DNA of 64,000 nt from an uncultured Verrucomicrobia subdivision 3 bacterium (GCA_903872345.1 CAIQKM010000136.1:37174-101173), one strand, 5' to 3'; shown: positions 20,205 to 29,598, counted from the stretch's first letter. Numbers and translations are program-made. Notes: generated from the letters alone by a model not told the origin.

Positions 20205-22829
20205 ATGAGAATATTTTTTTGTCGCCGATTGCCGGTTCTGTTGCTCCTTGTTCTCGCCGGGGTTGATGGAGTTCAGGCGGCGGAGACCCTCCGGCAAACC
20301 ATTAACCTGAATCGCGAATGGAAATTCACGTTGGGCGATCCAACGGCCTCGGCCAGCGTGTTCGATGATGCGGCATGGTTGGACGTGGGGCTGCCGCATT
20401 CTTTCTCCATGCCGTACTTCGCTTCGTCCAAGTTTTACGAGGGCTATGGCTGGTATCGCAAGCATTTCACCGTGCCGGCCGGGTGGCAGGGCAAAACGAT
20501 CACGCTGGAATTTGACGGCGTCTTTCAGGTGGCCGAGCTCTTCGTGAATGGCGAACGCATCGGCGAGCATCGGGGCGGTTACACCGGCTTCGTTTTCGAC
20601 ATTACCAAGGCCGTGAAAAAGGGTGATAACGTGGTGGCCGTGCGGGTGAACAATCGCTGGAGCGCCCGTCTGGCTCCGCGCGCCGGGGAACACACGTTCA
20701 GCGGCGGTATTTACCGGGACGTGCGGCTGGTGGCCACCGCACCGTTGCACGTCGCTTGGTACGGCACCTTTGTGACCACTCCGCAGGTTTCCCGCGAATC
20801 GGGCACGGTGAAAGTGCAAACCGAAGTGGCCAACGATGCCGATTCCGCCAAAATCGCCACAGTGCAAACCCGCGTTTGCGATGCGACCGGCACTTGTGTG
20901 GCAAAAATGGAATCCGCCCTGACCGTGCCGGCCCATGCCACCTTGGTCTTTGACCAGACCAGTCAGCCGGTTGAGAATCCGAAGCTGTGGCATCCGGACC
21001 ATCCCTATTTGTACTCCGTCCGCACCACCGTGCTGGAGTGGCCGAAACACCCCTTCGATGAGGCCTTACGTCCGGTGGATGACTTCACCTCGCCACTGGG
21101 ATTTCGCTGGTTCAAATTCACGGCGGACCAGGGGTTCTTTCTGAACGGGGAGCACTATTATTTCAAAGGCGCCAACGTCCATCAGGATCATGCCGGCTGG
21201 GGGGATGCGGTGGCGGACAGCGGGTTTTATCGCGATGTGAAGCTGGTTCGCGACGCCGGGTTTGATTTCATTCGCGGCTCGCATTATCCCCATGCCCCGG
21301 CGTTCGCCGCCGCCTGTGACGATCTGGGCGTGTTGTTCTGGTCGGAAAATTGTTTCTGGGGCTCGGGCGGTTTCCGGTCGGAGGGCAATTTCAAAACCAG
21401 CGGCGCCTATCCTTTGCATGCGGCCGATGAATCGGAATTTCAGCAAAGCGTTCGCAACAGTTTGCGCGATGAGATCCGCATCAACCGCAACCATCCCAGC
21501 ATCATCGTCTGGAGCATGGACAACGAAGTTTTTTTCACCGCCGGCGAGACGATGCCCAAAGTGCGGGAGTTTTTGAAAGAACTGGTGGCGTACACGCATG
21601 AACTCGATCCCACGCGACCGGCGGGGATTGGCGGTTGCCAGCGCGGCGAAATTGACCGGCTGGGCGATGTGGCCGGCTACAATGGCGATGGGGCGCGGCT
21701 GTTTTTGAATCCCGGCATTCCCAGCGTGGTGACGGAATACGGGTCCACCATGGGGGATCGTCCGGGCAAGTACGAGCCGGGTTGGAATGAGTTGCTCACG
21801 GCCCCGGGCTTGGACCGGACCCAGCAATATCCGTGGCGTTTCCCGTGGCGCAGCGGCGAATCGCTGTGGTGCGCGTTTGATCACGGGAGCATTGCCGGTC
21901 GCAAGTTCGGCTCCATGGGCATGATTGATTATTTCCGACTGCCGAAGCGTCAATACTACTGGTATCGCAACGAATACAAACACATCCCGCCGCCGGTCTG
22001 GCCTGGCAATGGCATTCCGGCGGGGCTTTCCCTGACGGCGGATAAAACGACGCTGCAATCCGTGGACGGCACGGATGACGCACAACTGATGGTTGGCATT
22101 GTGGATCGCAATGGCGTTGCCCTCAGCAACTGCGCACCGGTGACGTTGACCGTTGAAACGGGTCCCGGCGAATTCCCGACCGGCCCCAGCATCACCTTTG
22201 CCCCGGATTCGGACATTGCGATTCGCGACGGTCTGGCGGCCATTGAATTCCGCTCCTACTACGCGGGCAAAACAGTTATTCGCGCCACTTCGCCGGGCTT
22301 GCGGGACGCTACGATCCAAATCAGCTCGCTCGGCAAACCCCGGTTCATTCCGGGCCAGACACCGGCGGTTAAGCCGCGTCCGTATGTGGCCTTTACCGGG
22401 GCCACCGCCGGTGCGGCCGCATCGTTCGGTCTGGAAAACCCCACCCGCGCCAGCAGTGAAGCGCCCGGTCACAGCGGCCGGCTGGCCAACGACGGCAATG
22501 CCGCCACCTGTTGGCAGGCGGCTTCGGGCGATACCCAAGCCTGGTGGCGCGTGGATTTGGAGCGCTTGGTGACCGTCACGCAGGCCCGGCTGACATTCCC
22601 CACCGAAGGCAACTGGCGGTATAAGATTGAAATCTCGGATGACGGCAATTCCGGCTGGAAACCGGTGGCGGATGAATCCGGGGAGGTGAATGCGGATCGC
22701 ATTCGCGTGGATAATGTTGCCACCGGGGTCGCCGGGCGATTTCTGCGCGTGACCTTCACCGGTCTGCCCGCCGGTCAGTCCGCCGCGCTCGCCGAGGTCG
22801 AGGTATTGGGCCGGTTGGCGGCTCAATGA
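20205..22829 (+). CDS. Secreted GH2 family glycosidase (beta-galactosidase-like) with C-terminal F5/8C domain
   Basis: 874 residues with a signal peptide (about 1-25, ending GVQAA). The three N-terminal GH2 domains are visible: a jelly roll with the GWYRKHFTVP and EFDGVFQVAELFVNGE motifs (about 30-190), an Ig-like beta-sandwich (about 195-290), and the TIM barrel (about 300-590). The acid/base is E441 in WSMDNEV and the nucleophile E511 in VVTEYGS. A further Ig-like domain (about 615-715) and a discoidin/F5-8C domain (about 738-872) follow. GH2 covers beta-galactosidase, glucuronidase and mannosidase, and the substrate cannot be fixed here. Downstream are two SGNH genes on the same strand, consistent with removal of acetyl groups from the same polysaccharide. 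Confidence 0.9.
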   Translation: MRIFFCRRLPVLLLLVLAGVDGVQAAETLRQTINLNREWKFTLGDPTASASVFDDAAWLDVGLPHSFSMPYFASSKFYEGYGWYRKHFTVPAGWQGKTITLEFDGVFQVAELFVNGERIGEHRGGYTGFVFDITKAVKKGDNVVAVRVNNRWSARLAPRAGEHTFSGGIYRDVRLVATAPLHVAWYGTFVTTPQVSRESGTVKVQTEVANDADSAKIATVQTRVCDATGTCVAKMESALTVPAHATLVFDQTSQPVENPKLWHPDHPYLYSVRTTVLEWPKHPFDEALRPVDDFTSPLGFRWFKFTADQGFFLNGEHYYFKGANVHQDHAGWGDAVADSGFYRDVKLVRDAGFDFIRGSHYPHAPAFAAACDDLGVLFWSENCFWGSGGFRSEGNFKTSGAYPLHAADESEFQQSVRNSLRDEIRINRNHPSIIVWSMDNEVFFTAGETMPKVREFLKELVAYTHELDPTRPAGIGGCQRGEIDRLGDVAGYNGDGARLFLNPGIPSVVTEYGSTMGDRPGKYEPGWNELLTAPGLDRTQQYPWRFPWRSGESLWCAFDHGSIAGRKFGSMGMIDYFRLPKRQYYWYRNEYKHIPPPVWPGNGIPAGLSLTADKTTLQSVDGTDDAQLMVGIVDRNGVALSNCAPVTLTVETGPGEFPTGPSITFAPDSDIAIRDGLAAIEFRSYYAGKTVIRATSPGLRDATIQISSLGKPRFIPGQTPAVKPRPYVAFTGATAGAAASFGLENPTRASSEAPGHSGRLANDGNAATCWQAASGDTQAWWRVDLERLVTVTQARLTFPTEGNWRYKIEISDDGNSGWKPVADESGEVNADRIRVDNVATGVAGRFLRVTFTGLPAGQSAALAEVEVLGRLAAQ

Positions 22830-22903
22830 GCCAATTGCGGGACGCCGCCCGGCCCCGCAAAAATTCACGCCCCGCACTTGCCGAAACCAAATCATTGGTT
22901 AGC

Positions 22904-22921
22904 ATGACTGCATTCAGTCAT
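22904..22921. promoter_or_regulatory. Short perfect inverted repeat upstream of the double-SGNH gene
   Basis: ATGACTG / CAGTCAT, 7 bp with a 4-base spacer, ends 11 bases before the ATG at 22933. It could be an operator or an RNA hairpin near the ribosome-binding site. There is no further support. Confidence 0.35.
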
Positions 22922-22932
22922 TTGGGAAAATT

Positions 22933-24546
22933 ATGATACGGGTCTGTCATATTGCCGTTGGTCGCATCGCGTTTCTCGCGGTGTTTCTTTTTGCCGTTGC
23001 GAATTGCCCCGCCGGCGGTGCCGTTCGTGTCGCCTGTGTCGGGGATAGCATTACCTACGGCTCCCGGCTGCAGGACCGGACGAACAACGCCTATCCCGTC
23101 CGGCTGGGCCACTGGCTGGGAACGGATTATGACGTGCGCAACTTTGGCGTGAGCGGCGCCACCTTGCTGCATCAGGCGAATAAGCCCTATTTCAAGGAAT
23201 CCGCCTATGCCAATGCCCTGGCATTTCATCCGGATATTCTGGTCATCAATCTCGGTGCGAACGACAGCAAACATCCCGGCGATGGCAGTCTGGACGCCAC
23301 CAACGCCGTCGATAACTGGCAGTATCACGCCAGCTATGTCGGGGATTATGAGGAAATGATCGCCGCGTTCCGCCAGCGCAACCCGGCGGTGAAAGTGTTT
23401 GTTTGTTTTCCCACGCCGGATTTTCCCGGCCGCTGGGGCATCAATGACCGGACCATCCTCGAAGAAATGATTCCGCTTATCCGCACGGTGGCGGCGGACA
23501 CCCGGGCAACCATCATTGATCTCCATGCCGCCCTGACCAACCAGCCCGGACTGTTTTCGGACACCGTCCATCCCAATGACGCCGGCGCGAAGGTGATGGC
23601 GGCGGCGATCTATCGGTCATTGACCGGCGAACCGCCGCCGGACGCGCCGGCCCCGGTGGCCGACCTGCTGTTGAACCGGCGCGTGCTCTGGCTGGGCGAC
23701 AGCATTACGCAGGACGGCAAATACGTGTCCTTCGTACAATACTATCTGGAAAAAAAGTATCCGGCCGCGAAGTTTGATTTTATCAGCATCGGGCTGGCCA
23801 GCGAGACGGTGTCGGGACTGTCGGAGCGGGCGCATCCGTTTCCGCGTCCCTGTGTCTTTGAACGCTTGCAACGCGCCTTGGACGCCACGAAGCCGGCGAC
23901 CGTCATTGCCTGCTATGGCATGAACGACGGCATTTATCATCCGTCCAGCCCGGAGCGGATGCAGGCGTTTCAGGCGGGCATCCACCGGCTCAGCCACGCC
24001 GTTCAGGCGGCCGGGGCGCAGTTGATTTTACTGACGCCACCACCCTTTGATCCCTTGCCGGTGAAGGGAGTGGTGCCGGCGAATGCGCCCGATTTTAGTT
24101 TTATGCATCCTTACACCAACTACGATTCCGTGCTGACGGAATATGCCGCGTGGGAGCGGGCGCTGCCGGTGGCGGAGGCGCGTCTGGTGGTGGATTTGCA
24201 TGCACCGCTGGCGGATTATCTGGGTATTCAGCGGGCGCAAAATCCCCGGTTCAGCTTCACCAAGGACGGCATTCATCCGGCCGCGTCGGGTCATTTGTTG
24301 ATGGCCCGGACCATCCTGACGGCCTTGGGGGTGGCGACGGACACCGGTGATTTGGACGACACCTTGAAGACGGTGGAAGCGGATCCGCTGTTTCCATTGG
24401 TCCGGTCGGAGCGCGAGCTGCGTTCCGGCGGGTGGCTGGCTTATGTTGGCTATACTCGGGACAAAACGGTCAAATCAACCTCGGTCACGGATGTCGAACA
24501 ATCCGTTGCTGATTTGCAGGCGCAAGCGGACAAATTGCGCCGCTGA
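22933..24546 (+). CDS. Secreted protein with two tandem SGNH/GDSL hydrolase domains
   Basis: 537 residues with a signal peptide (about 1-30). Domain 1 (about 31-230) has GDSITYGS with Ser39, GAND at 108-111, and DTVHPN with D210 and H213. Domain 2 (about 249-465) has GDSITQDG with Ser257, YGMND at about 328-332, and DGIHPA with D445 and H448. Both copies keep the Ser-Asp-His triad, so both should be active esterases, probably removing acetyl groups from polysaccharide. Tandem SGNH domains in one chain are uncommon and could give two specificities. It sits 103 bases after the GH2 gene and only 14 bases before another SGNH gene, so an operon is likely. Confidence 0.85.
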   Translation: MIRVCHIAVGRIAFLAVFLFAVANCPAGGAVRVACVGDSITYGSRLQDRTNNAYPVRLGHWLGTDYDVRNFGVSGATLLHQANKPYFKESAYANALAFHPDILVINLGANDSKHPGDGSLDATNAVDNWQYHASYVGDYEEMIAAFRQRNPAVKVFVCFPTPDFPGRWGINDRTILEEMIPLIRTVAADTRATIIDLHAALTNQPGLFSDTVHPNDAGAKVMAAAIYRSLTGEPPPDAPAPVADLLLNRRVLWLGDSITQDGKYVSFVQYYLEKKYPAAKFDFISIGLASETVSGLSERAHPFPRPCVFERLQRALDATKPATVIACYGMNDGIYHPSSPERMQAFQAGIHRLSHAVQAAGAQLILLTPPPFDPLPVKGVVPANAPDFSFMHPYTNYDSVLTEYAAWERALPVAEARLVVDLHAPLADYLGIQRAQNPRFSFTKDGIHPAASGHLLMARTILTALGVATDTGDLDDTLKTVEADPLFPLVRSERELRSGGWLAYVGYTRDKTVKSTSVTDVEQSVADLQAQADKLRR

Positions 24547-24560
24547 TATATTGCAAACTT

Positions 24561-25385
24561 ATGAAGCGTCCGGGGGTTGCCAATGGCTTGACTGCGGTGC
24601 TGGCAGTGATGCTGGCAGCGAGTGCCATGGCTGCGCCAGACGGACTGCATGCGGTGCCGTCTGCCCCCAGTCCGGGGACACAGGCGGTTAAGCCCGGCTG
24701 GCTGCCGCCCATTTTTTTGACCGGGGAGCGGATTGTGTTTCAGGGGGATGTGACGATCGATGGCGCGCGCTGGCACACCTTTGATTTGAAGGAGCCCATC
24801 TGGCAGGATTATGCCTACATCCTTGCCGCCGGGTTTGGCGCCGCTTATCCCGAAAAGGGGTTGGTGTTTATCAACCGGACGATCCAGGGTGACGATATTG
24901 ACAGCCTGGCCGGCCGCTGGCAGCAGGACACGCTGGCCTTGAAGCCGGATGTGATCAGCATTTCGATCGGGGTCAATGATCTGCGATCCGGCATTGCCCA
25001 TGGCCGGCCGACCGTGGCCAGTCATTTTGAGGAAGCGTATGATGATTTGCTCGCCGGCACCGTCCGGGCCAATCCCCACGTGAAACTGATTCTCTGTTCG
25101 CCCTTTGTGCTGCCGAGCAAATACACCACCCCGCATTGGGATGAGTGGATGGACCTGATCCGGCAGGTGGAGGGAGTAGTGGATAAATTGGGGGCAAAGT
25201 ACCATGCGCCCGTGGTTCATTTTCAAAAACTGTTCCACTGGGATTCCCCGGTGGCCGGGCCGGTTAAAAAGGAGCTGAAAGTCAAATTTCCGACCTATGC
25301 CGAACATAGCCGGATGGCCGATGAATGGATCAGGGCTTATCAAAATTTTTACGGGCCGCCGGTGAAAATGGACGGGAATAAATAG
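24561..25385 (+). CDS. SGNH-hydrolase-fold protein lacking the catalytic Ser, Asp and His (predicted pseudoenzyme)
   Basis: 274 residues with a signal peptide (about 1-24, ending SAMA). The fold is that of SGNH hydrolases: VFQGDVTIDGARW at 59-71 lines up with the usual FQGDSITDGGRW, ISIGVNDL keeps the GxND block, and FPTYAEHSRMADEW lines up with HPTYAGHxLMADEW. The nucleophile Ser is V64. The Asp and His of the DGVHP block are replaced by K240 and F243. All three triad residues are therefore gone while the surrounding fold is intact, which points to a binding or scaffold role, or recent loss. It is the last gene of the GH2-SGNH-SGNH set; the frame is unbroken. Confidence 0.82.
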   Translation: MKRPGVANGLTAVLAVMLAASAMAAPDGLHAVPSAPSPGTQAVKPGWLPPIFLTGERIVFQGDVTIDGARWHTFDLKEPIWQDYAYILAAGFGAAYPEKGLVFINRTIQGDDIDSLAGRWQQDTLALKPDVISISIGVNDLRSGIAHGRPTVASHFEEAYDDLLAGTVRANPHVKLILCSPFVLPSKYTTPHWDEWMDLIRQVEGVVDKLGAKYHAPVVHFQKLFHWDSPVAGPVKKELKVKFPTYAEHSRMADEWIRAYQNFYGPPVKMDGNK

Positions 25386-25768
25386 ACGGCGGGCAAAGTA
25401 AGTTTGAGATGTTTGAAATAATCATCCGGCTTAATATGCCATGGCATGCCGGGTGTTGGCAGACGGCCACCAAACTGGCGATGCGGGACAAGCGCGCGGC
25501 GTAGCGGGCCATATTTGTTCCCGGATTTTTTGCGGGAGACGGACGATTTTGCCGATGCGGCTCATAGGTTAAGCGAGGGTGGAGGGTTGAGGTTGGAATG
25601 GGACGGAGAGGACAGAGAGACAAATATGCACCACCGGCCTGAGCGGGGCTGTATGGAAAACGGGCGCGGGAGCCGCCGGGCTAGAAGCGCCGGCTCTACG
25701 GCAGGCAGGATGCCCGCCGCCACGGGGAACAGGTGCGCGCCGGAGGCGCGGTTGTGCGGGCGGAGCTC
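25386..25768. repeat. Intergenic region with dispersed repeats and a gene remnant
   Basis: The 383 bases between convergent genes hold the remnant described separately (25431-25585). There is also a block at about 25660-25765 rich in GC hairpins, for example GAGCCG (25670-25675) with CGGCTC (25691-25696). The wording of this block is typical of dispersed intergenic repeats. No intact gene is seen. Confidence 0.55.
25431..25585 (-). pseudogene. Remnant of the gene family at 63265-63897, with its conserved leader
   Basis: On the minus strand the bases ACCCTCGCTTAACCT are followed by an ATG at 25565 and the codons for MSRIGKIVRLPQKIREQI. This matches MKRTGKIARLPHHLRDQL of the 210-residue protein at 63897, and the 15 bases before both start codons are identical. 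After about 18 codons the similarity stops and the frame ends at 25431 (44 codons in all). This is a 5' fragment of a dispersed family, not a working gene. Confidence 0.75.
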
Positions 25769-26671
25769 CTACGGAGCCGGGGCGGGCTGAAGGAGATGCC
25801 GGTTGAAGAAGGCGTAAATCTTTTTTGCGGCGGCCGGCGGGGCAATGATGCCGTGGCCTTGGTGGGGGATGATTTCAAGCTGCGATTCCACGCCGGCCTG
25901 CTGGAGCGCTGCGTAGAAAATCCGGCTTTGATCGGGAGGAACCAGGGTGTCGGCTGCGCCGTGCAGGAGAAAGACGGGGGCGCAGGTTTTATCCACGTAG
26001 GTGAGGGGGCTGGCGGCGTTGGCTTTGGCCACATTGGAATCCACGGCGCCGCCGATTAATTTGGCTACGTCGCCGTTGGGATTGGTTCGGAAGGCGGGAT
26101 TGGTTACCAGGCGGTTGAGGTCGGTTGGCGGGTAGAAGGCGCAGACGCATTGGACGGCGCTGGAACGGTCATTGTTGCCGCCGACGGTGCCTTCCAAGGC
26201 CGGATTATCATGCACGGTGGCGAGCAGCAGGGCGAGGTGGCCGCCGGCGGAGGCGCCAAAGATGCCAATATGATCGGCGTCCAAATGGTATTGGTCCGCG
26301 TGGGCGCGCAGCCAGCGGATGGCGCCTTTGCAGTCGTGCAATTGGGCGGGGAAGGGGGCGGTTTGGGTGAGCCGGTAATCGAGGCTCACAATGGCAAGAT
26401 TGTGGGCGGCCATGAAACCGATGGGGCAGGGATTCTTGCTGCCGCTGTTCCAAGCGCCGCCGTGAATCCAGACCACGACCGGCAGTTTGCCGGTCGGCTG
26501 GCCGGGTTCGTACAGGTCCAAGTGCAGCGGGGCGCCATCCACTTGGGCGTAAGTGAGATTTCGTTCCACCTTAACACTGACGGGCAGGCTGGCGGAACAA
26601 CCGCCGAGGGCGGCGAGCAGAAAGGCGCAACTGAGGAGGCCGAGGCGATGAATGATTTGGTGGCGGGTCAT
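25769..26671 (-). CDS. Alpha/beta hydrolase, lipoprotein esterase of the carboxylesterase/BD-FAE type
   Basis: 300 residues from the ATG at 26671, which overlaps the previous stop by four bases (ATGA); an earlier ATG at 26698 is rejected. The N-terminus is a lipoprotein-like signal with C25 in LAALGGC. The oxyanion motif HGGAW is at 70-74, the nucleophile S141 in GASAGG, the acid D241 in HGAADTLVP, and the histidine H273 in HQGHG. The triad is complete. The family hydrolyses small esters or acyl chains. Being last in the lipid-modification operon it may act on acyl substrates in the envelope, but this is inference; a polysaccharide esterase is the alternative. Confidence 0.88.
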   Translation of the reverse strand: MTRHQIIHRLGLLSCAFLLAALGGCSASLPVSVKVERNLTYAQVDGAPLHLDLYEPGQPTGKLPVVVWIHGGAWNSGSKNPCPIGFMAAHNLAIVSLDYRLTQTAPFPAQLHDCKGAIRWLRAHADQYHLDADHIGIFGASAGGHLALLLATVHDNPALEGTVGGNNDRSSAVQCVCAFYPPTDLNRLVTNPAFRTNPNGDVAKLIGGAVDSNVAKANAASPLTYVDKTCAPVFLLHGAADTLVPPDQSRIFYAALQQAGVESQLEIIPHQGHGIIAPPAAAKKIYAFFNRHLLQPAPAP

Positions 26672-27495
26672 AGGGTGTCGGGAATGGGGTGCGGCCAACT
26701 GGCCAGGGCGGCGAGGGCGAATTTCCGGGCATCAGCGTCATCCTGATCCACGGGCGTGAGCCGTTGGCAGGTTTCCAATTCCTGATGGGCCAAGTCATTT
26801 TCACCGGCGGCGGCATAGGCCCGGAACAGGCCGGCGTGGTGGATGATGCGATTCGGGGCGAGGGCAAGAGCCTTTTGGAAGCAGGCAATCGCGTCCGCAT
26901 TGCTGGCATGGGGCAGGCCGCCATAGACCACTTTCACAATGCCATGGGCAAAGAAGCCCATGTTGGCCACGCCGGTGTGCCAGCGGCCGAGCAGGTAGTA
27001 GGCGATGTCTTGGCGAGGGTCGAGGGCGAGGGCTTTTTCCGCCTCGGTTTTGATGCCACGGGAGTAGGCGATTTTGGTGCGCAGATCCACGAAGGGAAAA
27101 TTTTTGGCATAGCAGATGGCTACGCACAAGTGACTGGTGACGCTGAGCGGGTTGGCCTGAACGGCTTGCAAGGCGGCGGCCAGCGCGCGGCGGGCCAGCT
27201 CCGCTTGGTGCGCGTTATTAGTGCGGTCGTGCATGAGATCGCAGTAACACTTCGTCAAGGCACAGAGATGGGGCGCGTTGGTGGCTTCCAGCGTTTGGAC
27301 TTGGGCGTAGATGTCCAGAGCTTTGGCCAGGTCACCCTGATGGCAGGCGGCGTCGGCCTGAGCCAGGTTATTGCTAAAGGAATAGGCCGGTTGCGCGGGG
27401 GATGACAGCGAGCTGCCGAGCAAACAGCATATCACCGCCAAGACCAGCAGCCACGCAGAGCGACGGTATGAGGGAATGGCAATGCCGGTATACAT
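26668..27495 (-). CDS. Exported helical repeat (TPR-like) protein
   Basis: 275 residues from the ATG at 27495, which lies 8 bases after the stop of the methyltransferase gene. A signal peptide or single anchor is present (about 1-36, WLLVLAVICCLLGSSLS). The rest is alanine- and leucine-rich paired helices resembling TPR units, for example AEKALALDPRQDIAYYLLG and ACFQKALALAPNRIIHHAG. A conserved-looking FFAHGIVKVVYGG sits between repeats. Such proteins usually mediate protein contacts. No enzyme motif is seen. It is translationally coupled to the esterase gene downstream through an ATGA overlap. Confidence 0.75.
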   Translation of the reverse strand: MYTGIAIPSYRRSAWLLVLAVICCLLGSSLSSPAQPAYSFSNNLAQADAACHQGDLAKALDIYAQVQTLEATNAPHLCALTKCYCDLMHDRTNNAHQAELARRALAAALQAVQANPLSVTSHLCVAICYAKNFPFVDLRTKIAYSRGIKTEAEKALALDPRQDIAYYLLGRWHTGVANMGFFAHGIVKVVYGGLPHASNADAIACFQKALALAPNRIIHHAGLFRAYAAAGENDLAHQELETCQRLTPVDQDDADARKFALAALASWPHPIPDTL

Positions 27496-27503
27496 GGCGT
27501 CTT

Positions 27504-28781
27504 TCAGGACCGCTGATTGGCAAACAAATAGTGCGACACCAGCCATTCCTCGCCCTGGCGGTAACCCCACAATTCGGCGCAGGCCATATAAAAGACGCGC
27601 CAGTAAACCCACCAGCGCGTGGCGTTATCGGGGCCGTAGGTCTGGGCGAACAGGGGCCGGATTTCGGCTTCATGGGCGTCCATGTTGGTCAGCCAGGCTT
27701 CGGCGGTCTGCTGATAGTGCCGGCCGTTGACGCGCCAGTGGCTTTCCAGGGAGAGATCCTTTTGAAAATAGAGGAGCAGGTCATCGCTGGGCATGATGCC
27801 GCCGGCGAAAAAATACCGGGCCATCCAGTCGGATTCGTCGCGGGCGACGAAGTGGTAGGCGTATTCGCGATGGGTGAAGATGTGGACGAAGAGCTTGCCG
27901 TCCGGTTTAAGCCAGCGCGAGATGTTGCCGAGCAGCCGCTCGTAATTTTTCATGTGCTCGAACATTTCGACCGAGACCACGCGGTCAAAGCGGTCGGCGA
28001 TATCGAACTGGTTCATGTCGCAGGTGATGATGCGAAGATTCTTGAGGCCGCGCTTTTGGGCCTCGGCGTCGATGTGCAGCTTTTGGGTGGCGGAATTGGA
28101 GACGCCGGTGATGGTGGCGCGGGGATAGTTTTCGGCCATCCACAGGGAGAGCGAGCCCCAGCCGCAGCCGAGTTCGAGAATGTTTTGGCCGTCGGCGAGT
28201 TGGGCGCGCTTGCAGGTGAGTTTGAGCATGGCTTCCTCGGCGGAGTCGAGGGTGGTGACGCCGTCGGGCCAGAGGCCGCTGCTGTATTTCAACCGGCGGC
28301 CGAGGCAGAGTTGGTAGAAGCGGGTGGGCACTTCGTAATGCTGTTCGTTGGCGGCCTTGGTTTCGATGGCGATGGGACTGCGCTTGAGTTCCGCCACCAG
28401 TTTGAGCAGGTGGGCGTGATGGGCCTCGCCATTGCCTTGATTCTCCTCGCGCAAGCGTTGGGCGAGCAGGCGGCGGATGCCGAGGCGGATCAGCCAGTCG
28501 GGCAGGAGATTGCGTTCCAGCAAGCGGTCGAGCAACAGGGTGGGTGCGGGCAGGGCGCGGTGATTGGTCGCGGCGCGAGGGGCGCGATCTGACGCAACTT
28601 CCGGTGCTAAAGAGTTGAGCGCCACCTCACCCCGACCCTCTCCCCCATTTACCAATGGCGGAGAGGGGGAGAAAGCCGTCGTGCGAATGGTTTGCGGCAA
28701 GACCACGTCTCCGGATTGGAGGGCGGTGTGAGGCTGCGCCTCGGCGCTGGTGCGAAGGTTTAGGACTTGTTCGGTGCTCAT
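27504..28781 (-). CDS. Second SAM-dependent methyltransferase of the cyclopropane-fatty-acid synthase family
   Basis: 425 residues from the ATG at 28781, 7 bases after the DUF1295 stop; longer in-frame extensions upstream are shadows of that gene. Residues of about 36-53 are encoded by a palindromic repeat. A basic helical segment (about 80-135) comes before the catalytic domain. [11 protein letters not shown] at 146-156 corresponds to the HYDxGNDFY substrate loop, and [10 protein letters not shown] at 201-210 is the SAM-binding glycine loop. The C-terminal half keeps the family's aromatic-rich fold ([18 protein letters not shown]). It is clearly diverged from the first Cfa homologue at 30451. 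Members methylate double bonds of membrane phospholipid acyl chains, giving cyclopropane, methylene or methyl-branched products. Confidence 0.88.
   Translation of the reverse strand: MSTEQVLNLRTSAEAQPHTALQSGDVVLPQTIRTTAFSPSPPLVNGGEGRGEVALNSLAPEVASDRAPRAATNHRALPAPTLLLDRLLERNLLPDWLIRLGIRRLLAQRLREENQGNGEAHHAHLLKLVAELKRSPIAIETKAANEQHYEVPTRFYQLCLGRRLKYSSGLWPDGVTTLDSAEEAMLKLTCKRAQLADGQNILELGCGWGSLSLWMAENYPRATITGVSNSATQKLHIDAEAQKRGLKNLRIITCDMNQFDIADRFDRVVSVEMFEHMKNYERLLGNISRWLKPDGKLFVHIFTHREYAYHFVARDESDWMARYFFAGGIMPSDDLLLYFQKDLSLESHWRVNGRHYQQTAEAWLTNMDAHEAEIRPLFAQTYGPDNATRWWVYWRVFYMACAELWGYRQGEEWLVSHYLFANQRS
28636..28671. repeat. Palindromic repeat inside a coding region
   Basis: The imperfect palindrome CTCTCCCCCATT...AATGGCGGAGAG, set in CCTCACCCCGACCCTCTCCC, is of a type usually found between genes. 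Here it reads in frame through the N-terminal linker of the methyltransferase (about residues 36-53, [16 protein letters not shown]). Confidence 0.7.
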
Positions 28782-28788
28782 AGGGAGA

Positions 28789-29598
28789 TCAGGGGGTGGT
28801 CTGCTGGTCGCGTTGTTTGAACCACGGGACGAAGGCGCTGGTGGTGCGTTGATAGGCGCGGTAGGCATCGCCTTTGCTTTTGAGGGAAAGTTCTTCGGTG
28901 AGCGGAATGCCGGTGACGCGCAGCAGGAAAAACAACATGATGCCTGGGCACAGCACGGTGTAACAACCGCCAGAGGAACCCCAGGCGAAGAGAAAGTAGG
29001 CGACCCAGACGAGCCACTCGAAAAAGTAATTCGGATGGCGGGAATAATTCCACAGACCTTGTTGGCAAACCCGGCCATGGTTGGCGGGGTTGGAGCGGAA
29101 TTGTTTCAACTGGCGGTCGGCGATGCTCTCGCCCAACAAAGCAACAATCCAGAGGGCCACACCGCTCCATTCCAAAGGCGTGATGCCGGGGGCGGGGTTC
29201 AAACACGGCACGAGGAAAATGGCGGAAAGGCCGGCGAGAATGGCGGCTTGAAACATGAAAAACATGAGCGTCTTGCTGCGCAATTTTTGGCCCCAATCGG
29301 CGCGCAAGCGCACGTAGCGCACGTCTTCCACGGGATGATGACCGGCGATGCGGATGGCCAGATGGATGGCGAGACGCAGACTCCATAGGCCGGCCATGAC
29401 GGTGATGAGGACGCGCCGGGTCGGGTCACCATGCGTCAGCCACGCAAAGCCGTTGACGATGGGCAGAAAGCCGAAGGACCACGCGATGTCCACGATGCCG
29501 AGATTGTTGAGGCGGAGCGCCAGCAGCCAGACCAGGAACATCATCGCGACGGCAAAGCCGGTGGCGAAGCCAAGCAAGGTTAAATAATCGTGGGTCAT
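28789..29598 (-). CDS. DUF1295 family membrane protein (steroid 5-alpha-reductase-like)
   Basis: 269 residues from the ATG at 29598, overlapping the DUF2062 stop by four bases. About six or seven membrane segments are visible, starting [19 protein letters not shown] and ending in the C-terminal block [21 protein letters not shown]. The RHPNY...E motif is the cofactor/substrate signature of the DUF1295, steroid-reductase and isoprenylcysteine-methyltransferase-like superfamily. Members next to Cfa-type genes are thought to be reductases acting on modified lipids; no activity is proven from sequence. Its position between two Cfa-like methyltransferases fits reduction of a methylene intermediate to a methyl branch. 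Confidence 0.87.
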   Translation of the reverse strand: MTHDYLTLLGFATGFAVAMMFLVWLLALRLNNLGIVDIAWSFGFLPIVNGFAWLTHGDPTRRVLITVMAGLWSLRLAIHLAIRIAGHHPVEDVRYVRLRADWGQKLRSKTLMFFMFQAAILAGLSAIFLVPCLNPAPGITPLEWSGVALWIVALLGESIADRQLKQFRSNPANHGRVCQQGLWNYSRHPNYFFEWLVWVAYFLFAWGSSGGCYTVLCPGIMLFFLLRVTGIPLTEELSLKSKGDAYRAYQRTTSAFVPWFKQRDQQTTP

